A stretch of 55,925 bases of DNA, from NCBI GenBank assembly GCA_964596165.1, contig CAZQTW010000044.1, forward strand, positions 1 to 55,925. The letters are read 5' to 3'. Positions 18,863 through 27,245 of the stretch are shown here, one piece after another. Position numbers and translations under genes: made by a program. The notes under the pieces are model-generated. The model had not been told where the DNA came from and did no database searches. It worked only from the letters and a program-made list of their open reading frames with translations. Origin of the DNA: CAYUQT01 sp964596165 (GTDB lineage: Bacteria; Planctomycetota; Phycisphaerae; UBA1845; JAFGLZ01). Position 1 is the stretch's first letter, and the number at the start of each line of letters is the position of its first letter.

Positions 18863-20395
18863 TTATTCGAATAGGTCCAACTGGTGTGCGTTCGTCACGC
18901 GGCTGTCAAATGTGCCACCCGAGGTTTCCGTCGTCAGGCGGTCGCCTTCGCGAACCTGGGACGGATCGGTCACGATCCGGCCGGATCTGTGATGCCGCGT
19001 GATGCTGAAGCCTCGTTTGAGAATGGTCTTGTGGCCGGTAGCGTTGAGACGGGCCGCCAGTCCGTCCAGGTCGCGTTGCCGAAGAAGTTGGCGATTCTGG
19101 AACGTCCGCGACAAGCGATCGCTCCAGTGGTCAAGCGAACTCCGATGACGGACGATCAAGTGCTTAGGCGAGGCCTCCATGAGGGCCTGGACTGCCCTTC
19201 GCAGCTTACGTTCCGCCCGGATGTTGCGAGCACCCTGTGCCCACCGGAATCGGTGCTCCATCTCGTCCAGTTGGCGATAGCGGTGCTCCAGGAAAACCTG
19301 AGGGTGGATGGTTCCGACCATGACCTCACACTTGTGGAGCTTCTGTCGGATGTCGTGCAACCGACGCGTCAAGACGAGCGACAATCGACTGTCCGACTCA
19401 TCGATCTGCTGCTCGGCGCTGCGGATGACCCCGAGGGGATGACGAAACAGCTCAAATCGCTCAATGTTCGCCAGTTCACTCTTGACAAGGTCCAAACGGT
19501 GGCGAATGACTCGGTACAGCCGACCGGCGGTCACGTCGATGCTCTCAAGCACCTCGTCGAGGGACGGGGTGAGCATTTCGGCCGCCGCGGTCGGCGTGGG
19601 CGCGCGGACGTCGGCCACCAAGTCACTGATCGTCACGTCGACCTCGTGCCCGACGGCACTGATGATGGGGATACGGCTTGCGAAGATGGCTCGGGCGACC
19701 ACTTCTTCGTTGAACGCCCACAAATCTTCGAGCGACCCGCCGCCTCGTCCGACAATCACCACATCAATGCCGCCGAGTCGGTCGGCCTGTTGATTGAGGG
19801 TCCGGATGGCCGTGGCAATCTCCTGAGCGGCACGTTCGCCTTGGACCCGGACGGGGTAGACCCACACGGCCAAGCAGGGGAATCGTCGTCGGATCGTTTG
19901 GATGATGTCGCGGATGGCCGCGCCGGTGAGGCTGGTCACGACTGCAATCCGTTCCGGATAGGGGGGAAGGGCTTTCTTGCGGGCGGGGTCGAATAACCCT
20001 TCGCGTTCGAGCTTCTCACGGAGCTGGCGAAAGGCGAGTTCCAGTTCGCCGAGTCCTTTCGGCTGTAGCTTGCGGACATAGAGTTGGTATTGCCCGCGTG
20101 GTTCATAGACGTCGACACCGCCGGTGGCCAGCACCTCCATGCCGTCCTCAGGCCGGAACCGTAAGCTCTTCGCCGCCGACCGCCACATGACGCATTTGAC
20201 CTCGCTTCCCGCGTCTTTGAGCGTGAAGTATAGATGTCCGCTCGAGGGTTGTGAGACGTTGCCGAGTTCGCCCGTGACGGTGAGTGTCGACGGTAGCCCA
20301 CTGGTAAGGACACGCTTGACCATCTGGGTCAGTTGCGTGACGGTTAGGGGCCGGTCGTCGGGTGTCGTTGTCAACGGCTCCGTCTCCTTGGGCAT
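18863..20395 (-). CDS. xseA: exodeoxyribonuclease VII large subunit
   Basis: About 510 residues. The N-terminal OB-fold (PLTVTQLTQMVKRVL... ELGNVS) binds single-stranded DNA. The nuclease core includes VVTSLTGAAIRDIIQT, VGRGGGSLEDLW and AVGHEVDVTISDLVAD, all typical of XseA. A long helical segment and the closing RGFSITRHHRSG.. module follow. The complex with XseB cuts single-stranded DNA into acid-soluble pieces. No xseB is seen next to it. Start: ATG 20395 is chosen; a TTG at 20431 has a strong GGAGG seven bases upstream and would add 12 residues. Divergent from the Ntn-hydrolase gene. Confidence 0.95.
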   Translation of the reverse strand: MPKETEPLTTTPDDRPLTVTQLTQMVKRVLTSGLPSTLTVTGELGNVSQPSSGHLYFTLKDAGSEVKCVMWRSAAKSLRFRPEDGMEVLATGGVDVYEPRGQYQLYVRKLQPKGLGELELAFRQLREKLEREGLFDPARKKALPPYPERIAVVTSLTGAAIRDIIQTIRRRFPCLAVWVYPVRVQGERAAQEIATAIRTLNQQADRLGGIDVVIVGRGGGSLEDLWAFNEEVVARAIFASRIPIISAVGHEVDVTISDLVADVRAPTPTAAAEMLTPSLDEVLESIDVTAGRLYRVIRHRLDLVKSELANIERFELFRHPLGVIRSAEQQIDESDSRLSLVLTRRLHDIRQKLHKCEVMVGTIHPQVFLEHRYRQLDEMEHRFRWAQGARNIRAERKLRRAVQALMEASPKHLIVRHRSSLDHWSDRLSRTFQNRQLLRQRDLDGLAARLNATGHKTILKRGFSITRHHRSGRIVTDPSQVREGDRLTTETSGGTFDSRVTNAHQLDLFE

Positions 20396-20688
20396 GCTGA
20401 CACGGGTTGGGTCAAAGGGTCGGCGTGCCAACTCATGGCCTCCTCTGAGAAATCCCGTCGAGCAGCATATCCGAGTTGGTCGCGTCTTCATACGGCCCAG
20501 TCTGATCCGTGTCTTCGTTTCCCTGCGAATGCGTGTACGGACAACTCATTTCCGTGTTTCTATCAATCGACAGCTTCTTACAACTTTGGGCGACCGTTCA
20601 GTTCCCCTCTCAGCTATCGTTGATGTCTGGGTAGCCCGGCCGCCGTGGGGCGGTTCAATGCGACATTACTGCCACGGGAGACGCCGCC

Positions 20689-22821
20689 ATGAAGAATCGC
20701 GCACGTATCGTGTCCTTCTTTGCGTTTGCATTGACGGCTTCGTTGGTCTTGCCGTCGAGCGCCTTGGCCGACAAGGCCACACTCTACCGTGACATCTGGG
20801 GCGTGCCGAACATCTATGCCGACTCGCTCGAAGCCGCCTCGTTCGCCATGGGCTACGCCCAAGCCGAAGACCGGCCGAAGCAACTCTTCGACAACTACCG
20901 GACGGCAATAGGCCAGTTGTCGGAGATCGAAGGGGCGGGTGAGGTATTCAACGACTTCCGTGCGCGAGTGTGGCGCCATGCTGAGGTCTCGAAGGCGAAT
21001 TATCAGAAGGTGAACGCCAAGGCCCGTGCCTGCTTCGAGGCATTTCAGGCTGGTGTGAGGCATTACTTCGAGGAACATCCGGACAAGAAGCCCGACAGCT
21101 TCATGGAAATCGAGCCGTGGATGTGCGTCGCACTTACTCGAGCGGTCATTTATCCCTGGCCGGAGGGCCAGGCCGGCGAAGAGCTGATTGCCGGCGGCGT
21201 CAGCCTGCCAAAGGTCGAATACCGCGGGTCCAACGAGATGGCATTGGCACCCTCGAAGACGAAGGACAAGGTCGCGATTGCGGTGATAGATCCCCACCTG
21301 GGCTTCTACGGTCCTATGCGATTCTACGAGGCCCGGATCTACGCCGAGTCCTATGCGGCAGCCGGGACGAGCGTTACGGGCCTACCGCTGATTTCACTGG
21401 GGCACAGCGAGTACATGTCGGTGGCTATGACCACTGGCGGGCCCGACACGGCCGATGTCTTCATCGAAACGTTGAACCCTGACAATCCCAAGCAGTACCA
21501 GTACGACGGTCAATGGCGCGAAGGCAGACTCGAGACCATCAAGATTCCCGTGAAGACCAAGGAGGGTAAGATTGATTCCGTTACGAAGGAGATCCTTTAC
21601 ACCCATCACGGCCCGGTCATTGCCACCAAGGACGGCAAGGGTTACGCCTGCGCCTTGGCTTACGCCGAGGAAGTCGGTCTGGCCGACGAAATGTACGCGT
21701 TGTTCAGCGCCAAGAGCATGACGGAGATCAAGGCCGCCTTGGCGATGGCTCAGCTCATGCCGCAGAACGTCATGATCACCACGGTCGACGGGGACATCTA
21801 TTATCAGCGGACCGGCCGCGTGCCGATCCGTCCCGACGGCTACAATTATGGGCGACCCGTGCCCGGTGATACGTCGAAGACGGAATGGAAAGGGATTCAT
21901 TCCACCGACGATCTCGTCCAGATCATGAATCCTCCAGTCGGGTGGATGCAGAACTGCAACGTCTCGCCACGGGTCATGTTTCGCGACAGTCCCATGACCG
22001 AGGACAAGTACAAGCCCTACATCTACATGGAGCCGCAAATGATGGGCATCAAATACGGTCTCCACCAGCGGGCGGCGATGACGTTCGAGCAGCTTGACAA
22101 GATCCGGGACGCCACGATCGAGGATGTCATAGACAAGATCGCCCTTTCCCCACAGGTCTTCGGTGTCAGACCGTGGCAGGACCGCTTGAAGACGGCCTGG
22201 GAGAAGGCCGATGAGCAGACCCGAGGCGACAAGGACCTCAAGGCTTTTGCCGAGGCCATTCTGTCTTGGGATCACATGGCCACCAAGGATTCGACGGGCG
22301 TTCTTCCTTACCACTACTGGAAAGAGGCGCAAACGGGAATGGCCCGGCTACAGAATCGTATTGCTGCGCCGCCGTCGTCTTCCATGACCGACGAAGACGT
22401 GCTCACGTTGCTGAAATCGGGGCTCAAGAAGATGGTGGAAGAACACGGCCGCATTGACGTGAAGTACGGCGATATCTATCGTGCCGGACGGAAGGGCGGG
22501 AAAGAGACCGCGCCGGTCGATGGGGGTGGGCTCAACGGCATCGCCACGCCGCGGAACCTGGGCTTTGGCGAGAAGCGGAAGGACGGTACGCGCCTGATGA
22601 CAGGCGGGCAATGCGCTCCGGAAGTTGTGTTGATGACAAGACCGCCGCAGTCATGGACGGCCGCGCCGCTGGGGCAGTCCGACGATCCGAACTCGCCGCA
22701 CTTCGACGATCAGGCACTTAAGCTAGTCAGTAATCGAAAGATGAAGTCGACTTACTTCAAGGACAAGCAGACGTTGCTGAAGAATCTTGAATCCACGAAG
22801 GAGTTGACCTATCGGAAATGA
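20689..22821 (+). CDS. penicillin acylase family Ntn hydrolase, exported
   Basis: 710 residues with a signal peptide ending near SALA-DK (25-28). Family features are YRDIWGVPNIYAD (33-45), the GYAQAEDR segment (55-62), a long spacer, and YRGSNEMAL where Gly180-Ser181 is the expected autocleavage point that frees Ser181 as N-terminal nucleophile. IDPHLGF after it also matches the family. Members hydrolyse amide bonds of beta-lactams, acyl-homoserine lactones or N-acyl amino acids; the substrate here is not determinable. The ATG has GGGAG eight bases upstream. Stands alone, convergent with the PilZ gene. Confidence 0.9.
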   Translation: MKNRARIVSFFAFALTASLVLPSSALADKATLYRDIWGVPNIYADSLEAASFAMGYAQAEDRPKQLFDNYRTAIGQLSEIEGAGEVFNDFRARVWRHAEVSKANYQKVNAKARACFEAFQAGVRHYFEEHPDKKPDSFMEIEPWMCVALTRAVIYPWPEGQAGEELIAGGVSLPKVEYRGSNEMALAPSKTKDKVAIAVIDPHLGFYGPMRFYEARIYAESYAAAGTSVTGLPLISLGHSEYMSVAMTTGGPDTADVFIETLNPDNPKQYQYDGQWREGRLETIKIPVKTKEGKIDSVTKEILYTHHGPVIATKDGKGYACALAYAEEVGLADEMYALFSAKSMTEIKAALAMAQLMPQNVMITTVDGDIYYQRTGRVPIRPDGYNYGRPVPGDTSKTEWKGIHSTDDLVQIMNPPVGWMQNCNVSPRVMFRDSPMTEDKYKPYIYMEPQMMGIKYGLHQRAAMTFEQLDKIRDATIEDVIDKIALSPQVFGVRPWQDRLKTAWEKADEQTRGDKDLKAFAEAILSWDHMATKDSTGVLPYHYWKEAQTGMARLQNRIAAPPSSSMTDEDVLTLLKSGLKKMVEEHGRIDVKYGDIYRAGRKGGKETAPVDGGGLNGIATPRNLGFGEKRKDGTRLMTGGQCAPEVVLMTRPPQSWTAAPLGQSDDPNSPHFDDQALKLVSNRKMKSTYFKDKQTLLKNLESTKELTYRK

Positions 22822-22870
22822 GTAGCACTCGCGCGAGAAGTCCGGAGTGTCGGGCGAAGGGCACGGGACT

Positions 22871-24046
22871 TCACTTCGTAGCGGACTGCTGATTCAGGAC
22901 GAGGTAGGCCGCTTTGCAGAGAAGAAGTAGTTCCTTGAACTTGCCATGCAGTTGTTCGGCGCGAGGTCTTGTGGCAATCAGTCTCTCGATGTCGCGAGCC
23001 AAAGCGCCGATCTGATCATAGCCGTATCCGCCCGCCGAAGCTTTCAACTCGCAACACAGCTTGCCGAGTGCGGGTATGTCCTTCGCGGCCAGCAGTTGTT
23101 CCAACCTCTGGATCTTTTCTTGCAGTCGGCGGAGGAAGTCAAGGATCAGGGGCCGCATCAGTTCGTCCGACCACTTGCTGCTGTAAATAGGTTCGGGGGC
23201 AGCCGCCTCCTTGCTCTTGCCGCTCAGGTAATGCGTGAGCACCTCGATCATCGTGTCGAGCTCATACGGTTTGGTCAGAACGGCCACGAAACCGTTGGCC
23301 ATCGCCTCCACGCGAACCTGGGGGCTTTCATCCGCCGTGCACGCGATGAAAGGACCGGTGCAGAAGCTGTCGCTCAGCAACTCGGCGATTCGGTGTCCTG
23401 TTCGGTTCTCCATGTCCACATTGATCAGGGCAATGTCGAATTTCTTCTGGGAGGCCAATCCCAGGGCGCCCGAGGCATCGGATGCCACGTCGACCTCCAC
23501 GCCGAGCCGAGACAGGAGGAATCGAGCCAGTTCGCGATCATCGACGGAGTCGTCGACGTAAAGCGCTTTCCCTGAGAAGGTGGGTGGTTGTGCCTGACTC
23601 ACTGTGATCTCATGGTCCGGCAGGTCTCGTACGTAGTTGCGCAAATCGATCAACTGATCGAAGGCCACACCCACGTCGTGGGCAGAGCCGCGTACGTGAG
23701 CGCATCGAACGACCTTGCCGCGAACGAGGACACGTTCACCGTCCACTGTGGGAAGTGTCAGGTCGCAGATGGTTCCCGTGTAGACAAAGCTGCCGTGGAG
23801 GAATCCGATGCCGCTGCGGCTAATATCACGCGGGATGACGCTGCATACGCTGGCCGAATTGCCCGGTTGATGGAACAGGACCCGAAGCCCTCCCGGAATA
23901 CGATATCGAGTCCGAGGATAACTCCTTCTTTCCGTGTCCAAGGGCGACGTGTTCTGGAGGTCGAGCTCGTCAAGGATCTCCGTCGCCTCGTGATAGGGGA
24001 TCCGAAGCTCGAACACGACGGATTCTTTCTCTTTCTTTGTGGACAT
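22871..24046 (-). CDS. PilZ-receiver-Hpt protein without phospho-residues
   Basis: 391 residues. PilZ-like domain at about 38-140 with RRSYPRTRYR (40-49) and DISRSGIGF (74-82), matching the c-di-GMP binding motifs RxxxR and D/NxSxxG. Receiver domain at 160-275 with DD at 165-166, Thr237 and Lys259, but the phospho-acceptor Asp is replaced by Asn209 (ALINVDM). Hpt-like helical domain at 295-390 with CCELKASAGGYG where the phosphorylated His is replaced by Cys332. The PilZ site is intact while both phosphotransfer positions are lost, so signalling probably depends on c-di-GMP binding and protein contacts. A GGAG sits about nine bases upstream of the ATG. Stand-alone gene, divergent from the DUF1080 gene. 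Confidence 0.85.
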   Translation of the reverse strand: MSTKKEKESVVFELRIPYHEATEILDELDLQNTSPLDTERRSYPRTRYRIPGGLRVLFHQPGNSASVCSVIPRDISRSGIGFLHGSFVYTGTICDLTLPTVDGERVLVRGKVVRCAHVRGSAHDVGVAFDQLIDLRNYVRDLPDHEITVSQAQPPTFSGKALYVDDSVDDRELARFLLSRLGVEVDVASDASGALGLASQKKFDIALINVDMENRTGHRIAELLSDSFCTGPFIACTADESPQVRVEAMANGFVAVLTKPYELDTMIEVLTHYLSGKSKEAAAPEPIYSSKWSDELMRPLILDFLRRLQEKIQRLEQLLAAKDIPALGKLCCELKASAGGYGYDQIGALARDIERLIATRPRAEQLHGKFKELLLLCKAAYLVLNQQSATK

Positions 24047-24350
24047 GCCCGCATCTCCACAATGCTGTGGTCGCCATCAGGCGAAGAGGGTACTCCGGCA
24101 GTGGGCCTTGCCGTATCCTCGACTAATGTACGATATCGTCAAGACCGCAGGCCATTTTGGGCCATTCATTTACGTACGCCCAGGCCGACGTGTCGTGTCA
24201 AAATGGTCCGGCCAATCCGGCTGTGCAAAATGGGTAGACTGGGGTGTGAGGCAATGGTGACAGAAATGTACCGGCGCTGTAGGATTCCAGCAGGTGCGAG
24301 GTGCACCGGGTCCCGATACAGGGGTTTTTCTTATCCAAGAAGGTCAAGGG
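24047..24350. promoter_or_regulatory. divergent intergenic region with CAAAATGG repeats
   Basis: 304 bases between two divergent genes, so both promoters should be here. The octamer CAAAATGG occurs at 24199-24206 and 24226-24233, 27 bases apart in the same orientation, and its inverse CCATTTTG at 24152-24159. Such spaced copies could bind a regulator; no known operator was recognised. No gene is supported in this stretch. Confidence 0.35.
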
Positions 24351-25196
24351 ATGAAATCGTTCATTACGGTATTTGATGTTTGGATATCGGTTGTATGCGT
24401 CTTGGCGGGGGGGGCGTTCTCGCCTTGCCCCGCATTGGATGGTGAGCCTGCAAGAGTGTTGCACCTCTTCAACGGCAAGAATCTCGACGGTTTCTACACG
24501 TTCTTGAAGGGCACGGGTCGTGACAAGGATCCCAATGGTGTCTTCACCGTCCATGACGGCATGCTGCACATCTCAGGTGCTGAGTTCGGGTGCGTTACGA
24601 CCGAGAAGGAATACGAGAACTACCATCTGATCGTCGAGTACAAGTGGGGGCGGAAGACACATGCACCTCGGATGAACCGCGCGAGGGACTCGGGAATCCT
24701 CCTGCACTCGGTTGGTGCGGACGGGGCCTATGGCGGCGTGTGGATGCACTCGATCGAATGCCAGCTCATCGAGGGAGGGACCGGTGACTTTATCGTCGTC
24801 GGTGACGGCAGCCCCGACTATTCGGTCACCTGTCCCGTCGCGCCGGAGAAATCGGCGGGCTGTTATGTGTACCAGCCGGACGGAAAGCCCGTTACCATTC
24901 ATGAGGGCCGGATCAACTGGTTCGGTCGCGATCCCGCGTGGAAGGATGTAATCGGTTTTCGCGGGAAACAGGACGTTGAGAAGCCGGTGGGTGAGTGGAA
25001 CCGCCTCGTGTGTGTGGTCGAGGGGCCTCGCATTACCGTTGTTCTAAACGGTGTGACGGTAAACCAATGCACCGAGGCCCGCCCCTCCAAGGGGCGAATC
25101 CAGGTTCAATCCGAAGGTGCAGAGGTCTTCTTTCGGCGGATCGACCTGATGCCCCTGCCGCCGAAGGGGCCGGCGCAGGCAGGCGACCGAAAGTGA
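24351..25196 (+). CDS. exported DUF1080 (3-keto-disaccharide hydrolase) protein
   Basis: 281 residues with a signal peptide ending near PCPALDG. The DUF1080 (PF06439) fold follows: VLHLFNGKNLDGFYTF, DGMLHISG, ENYHLIVEYKWG, DSGILLHSVG and SIECQLIEGG. This concanavalin-like jelly-roll domain acts on 3-keto-glycosides in some members and may only bind sugars in others. ATG 24351 is preceded by AAGGTCAAGGG; an earlier in-frame start would spoil the signal peptide. It is followed after 24 bases by an aldehyde dehydrogenase gene, so the two may form one transcript. Confidence 0.88.
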   Translation: MKSFITVFDVWISVVCVLAGGAFSPCPALDGEPARVLHLFNGKNLDGFYTFLKGTGRDKDPNGVFTVHDGMLHISGAEFGCVTTEKEYENYHLIVEYKWGRKTHAPRMNRARDSGILLHSVGADGAYGGVWMHSIECQLIEGGTGDFIVVGDGSPDYSVTCPVAPEKSAGCYVYQPDGKPVTIHEGRINWFGRDPAWKDVIGFRGKQDVEKPVGEWNRLVCVVEGPRITVVLNGVTVNQCTEARPSKGRIQVQSEGAEVFFRRIDLMPLPPKGPAQAGDRK

Positions 25197-25220
25197 ACGT
25201 TCAACGTTGGAGGACTTGCC

Positions 25221-26696
25221 GTGGAGATCCGGGACAAGTTGTTCATCAACGGCCGGTGGGTGGAGTCGTCCGACGGAGGAACGATCGCGGTATTGAATCC
25301 TGCAACGAACGAGACAATTGCCCGCGTGCAGAAGGCCACCGACGCCGATCTTCGTAGGGCGGTGGACGCGGCGCACCAGGCATTTACTCAGACGTGGCGA
25401 GCAACGAATCCCTTCGAACGTGCGAAGCTGCTTCACAAGATGGCAGAGTTCGTGGAGGAGAACGCGGAGTTCCTGGCGGGGTTGGAGGCGGATGACGTCG
25501 GTAAACCCATCTTCGAAAGCGCGAACATAGACATCCCCGGCGCCGCCGCGACCCTTCATTACTTCGCGGATATGTGTGTCGACATCACGGGTGACGTGAA
25601 GGTGTCGCCTTACAACGACGTGTTGGACTACACGGTTCGCGAGCCTGTCGGCGTGGTGGGAGCGATCATACCATGGAATTTTCCGCTTTTGTGCGCCGCT
25701 CGCAAGGTGGGTTCGGCGCTGGCCGCCGGTAACACCGTCGTGCTAAAGCCGTCCTCATGGGCGCCGCTGACGACGCTGATGCTGGGCGAGATCTTCAGCA
25801 AGGCCGGCGGCCCCTCGGGGGTGCTGAACATCCTGTCTGCGGAAGGCGCCGTGGCGGGCAAGGCGTTCACGGAGTCGCCGAGCATCGGAGACATCACGTT
25901 TACCGGTTCCACGGTTGTCGGACGCGGTCTTTACCGGGCATGTACCGCCGGCATGAAAGGATGCACGCTCGAATTGGGCGGCAAGAGCCCCGCCTTGGTA
26001 CTGGCCGACTGCAACATGACGGAGACGATCAACGGCACGCTCTTCGGCGCCTACCTGAACCAGGGAGAGTGCTGTTGTGCGGCTACACGCATGATCGTTG
26101 ACGAACCGGTCTACGAGGAATTTGTCGAACGGTTCACGGCCGCGTCCAAAGCGATTAAGGTCGGCATGCCGCGCGACAAGGATACGCGGATGGGCGCACT
26201 CGTGCACGCGGAACAGTTGAAATCGGTTATGACCTACGTGGACTCGGGCAAGAAAGACGGCGCCAGGCTCACGTGCGGCGGGCGCGTCCTGCGGCATGGC
26301 CGTCTGGCCGAAGGCAACTTCATGGAAGCCACGGTCTTTGCCGACGTAACCCCGGCGATGAGGATTTGGAGGGAAGAGATCTTCGGTCCGGTGGTGGCGA
26401 TCTCAAAGGCTCGCGGGATTGAGGACATGGTGCGTCAGGCGAACGATACGGAATACGGCCTGGCGGCCAGCATCTGGACGACGAACCTGAAGGCTGCGCA
26501 CATGCTGGCTCGGCAGGTCGAAGCAGGCACGATCTGGTTCAACCTGCACAACTTCGTCTTCCCCAGCGCGCCATATGCCGGCTACAAGGCCAGCGGATTG
26601 GGCCTCGAGCTCGGCAGAGAAGGCATTCTGGCTCAGACGCGGGTCAAGAACGTTATGGTCAACCTGTTCCCCGGCGATGGGTTCAAGTGGTACTGA
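25221..26696 (+). CDS. NAD(P)-dependent aldehyde dehydrogenase
   Basis: 491 residues, full length for the ALDH superfamily. PWNFPLL (151-157) is the cofactor loop, ELGGKSP with general base Glu251 and NQGECCCA with catalytic Cys285 are present, as is the EEIFGPVV segment near 387. The class resembles betaine- or phenylacetaldehyde-type dehydrogenases but the substrate is not clear. GTG start with GGAGG seven bases upstream. It oxidises an aldehyde to an acid in the cytoplasm; next to a DUF1080 gene this may serve sugar-derived aldehydes, which is inference. Confidence 0.93.
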   Translation: MEIRDKLFINGRWVESSDGGTIAVLNPATNETIARVQKATDADLRRAVDAAHQAFTQTWRATNPFERAKLLHKMAEFVEENAEFLAGLEADDVGKPIFESANIDIPGAAATLHYFADMCVDITGDVKVSPYNDVLDYTVREPVGVVGAIIPWNFPLLCAARKVGSALAAGNTVVLKPSSWAPLTTLMLGEIFSKAGGPSGVLNILSAEGAVAGKAFTESPSIGDITFTGSTVVGRGLYRACTAGMKGCTLELGGKSPALVLADCNMTETINGTLFGAYLNQGECCCAATRMIVDEPVYEEFVERFTAASKAIKVGMPRDKDTRMGALVHAEQLKSVMTYVDSGKKDGARLTCGGRVLRHGRLAEGNFMEATVFADVTPAMRIWREEIFGPVVAISKARGIEDMVRQANDTEYGLAASIWTTNLKAAHMLARQVEAGTIWFNLHNFVFPSAPYAGYKASGLGLELGREGILAQTRVKNVMVNLFPGDGFKWY

Positions 26697-26731
26697 ACCA
26701 TCAACCCGCCGTTCCAGTCTTGTACAGGACG

Positions 26732-26956
26732 ATGTTCGGGGGTAGATTTGTTGGAAGGACCGACGCGCGTGAAATAGAGCGGGCTAGCGAGCGACTCTCG
26801 AAGGACCAGATGAGTGAACTTCGCGGTTGGTTTGAGGAGTTTGATGCGCGTCAGTGGGACAGGCAGTTCGAAGAAGTCGGCCGAACCGGCAAGCTCGATG
26901 CTGTGGCAGATCAAGCCTTGAGGGATTTAGAATTCAACAGGTGCAAGGAGCTGTGA
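26732..26956 (+). CDS. antitoxin-like small protein
   Basis: 74 residues from the ATG at 26732 (a start at 26687 overlapping the ALDH end is also open). The sequence SERLSKDQMSELRGWFEEFD followed by WDRQFEE and GKLDAVADQAL is typical of small RelB-like antitoxins that pair with HigB/RelE toxins. The stop overlaps a GTG (GTGA at 26953-26956) that begins the toxin reading frame, as in translationally coupled toxin-antitoxin pairs. The antitoxin frame is intact while the toxin is broken. Name not assigned. Confidence 0.65.
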   Translation: MFGGRFVGRTDAREIERASERLSKDQMSELRGWFEEFDARQWDRQFEEVGRTGKLDAVADQALRDLEFNRCKEL

Positions 26957-27199
26957 AACACTTCGCGAGCCCCAGTTCTGGAAGGCGTATCGCAAACTGC
27001 CTGCCCAGATTCAGCGGCCGGCCGATAGCATTCTCGCGAGCCTCAAACAGGACCCCCGTCATCCGTCCCTTCACCTCAAAAAGGTAGGCCGTCTCTGGTC
27101 CGCCCGAGCGGGGCGGAAGTATCGTGTAATTGCCGTAGAGGCCACCGGCGGATTGATGTGGCTCAAATTGGGGGTCATGAAGATTACAACCGGTTGATT
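26953..27199 (+). pseudogene. RelE/HigB-like toxin, two frameshifts
   Basis: Read with two corrections, the frames join into one toxin: VKHFASP in the first frame (26953-26973), then QFWKAYRKLPAQIQ through SLHLKKVGRLWSARAG and YRVIAV to LMWLK in the second (from about 26973), then IGGHEDYNRLI in the third (27167-27199). Each break equals one missing base, the first in a run of four C at 26970-26973, the second in a run of three A at 27165-27167. Both sit in homopolymers, so either the gene is decayed or the assembled sequence has errors. The intact protein would be an mRNA interferase. Confidence 0.7.
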
Positions 27200-27245
27200 A
27201 CCTGGCGAGATGTGCATGACACCGCGAGCGGAAGAGGAGTGCAAT

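Noticed and set aside
21394..22332. 312-residue minus-strand open frame opposite the Ntn hydrolase
   Set aside because: Shadow of a well-supported gene with catalytic Ser; no domain or start signal.
22837..22872. Inverted repeat GAAGTCC/GGACTTC with 22-base loop between convergent genes
   Set aside because: Loop is long, stem only 7 bases and no T tail; too weak to call a terminator.
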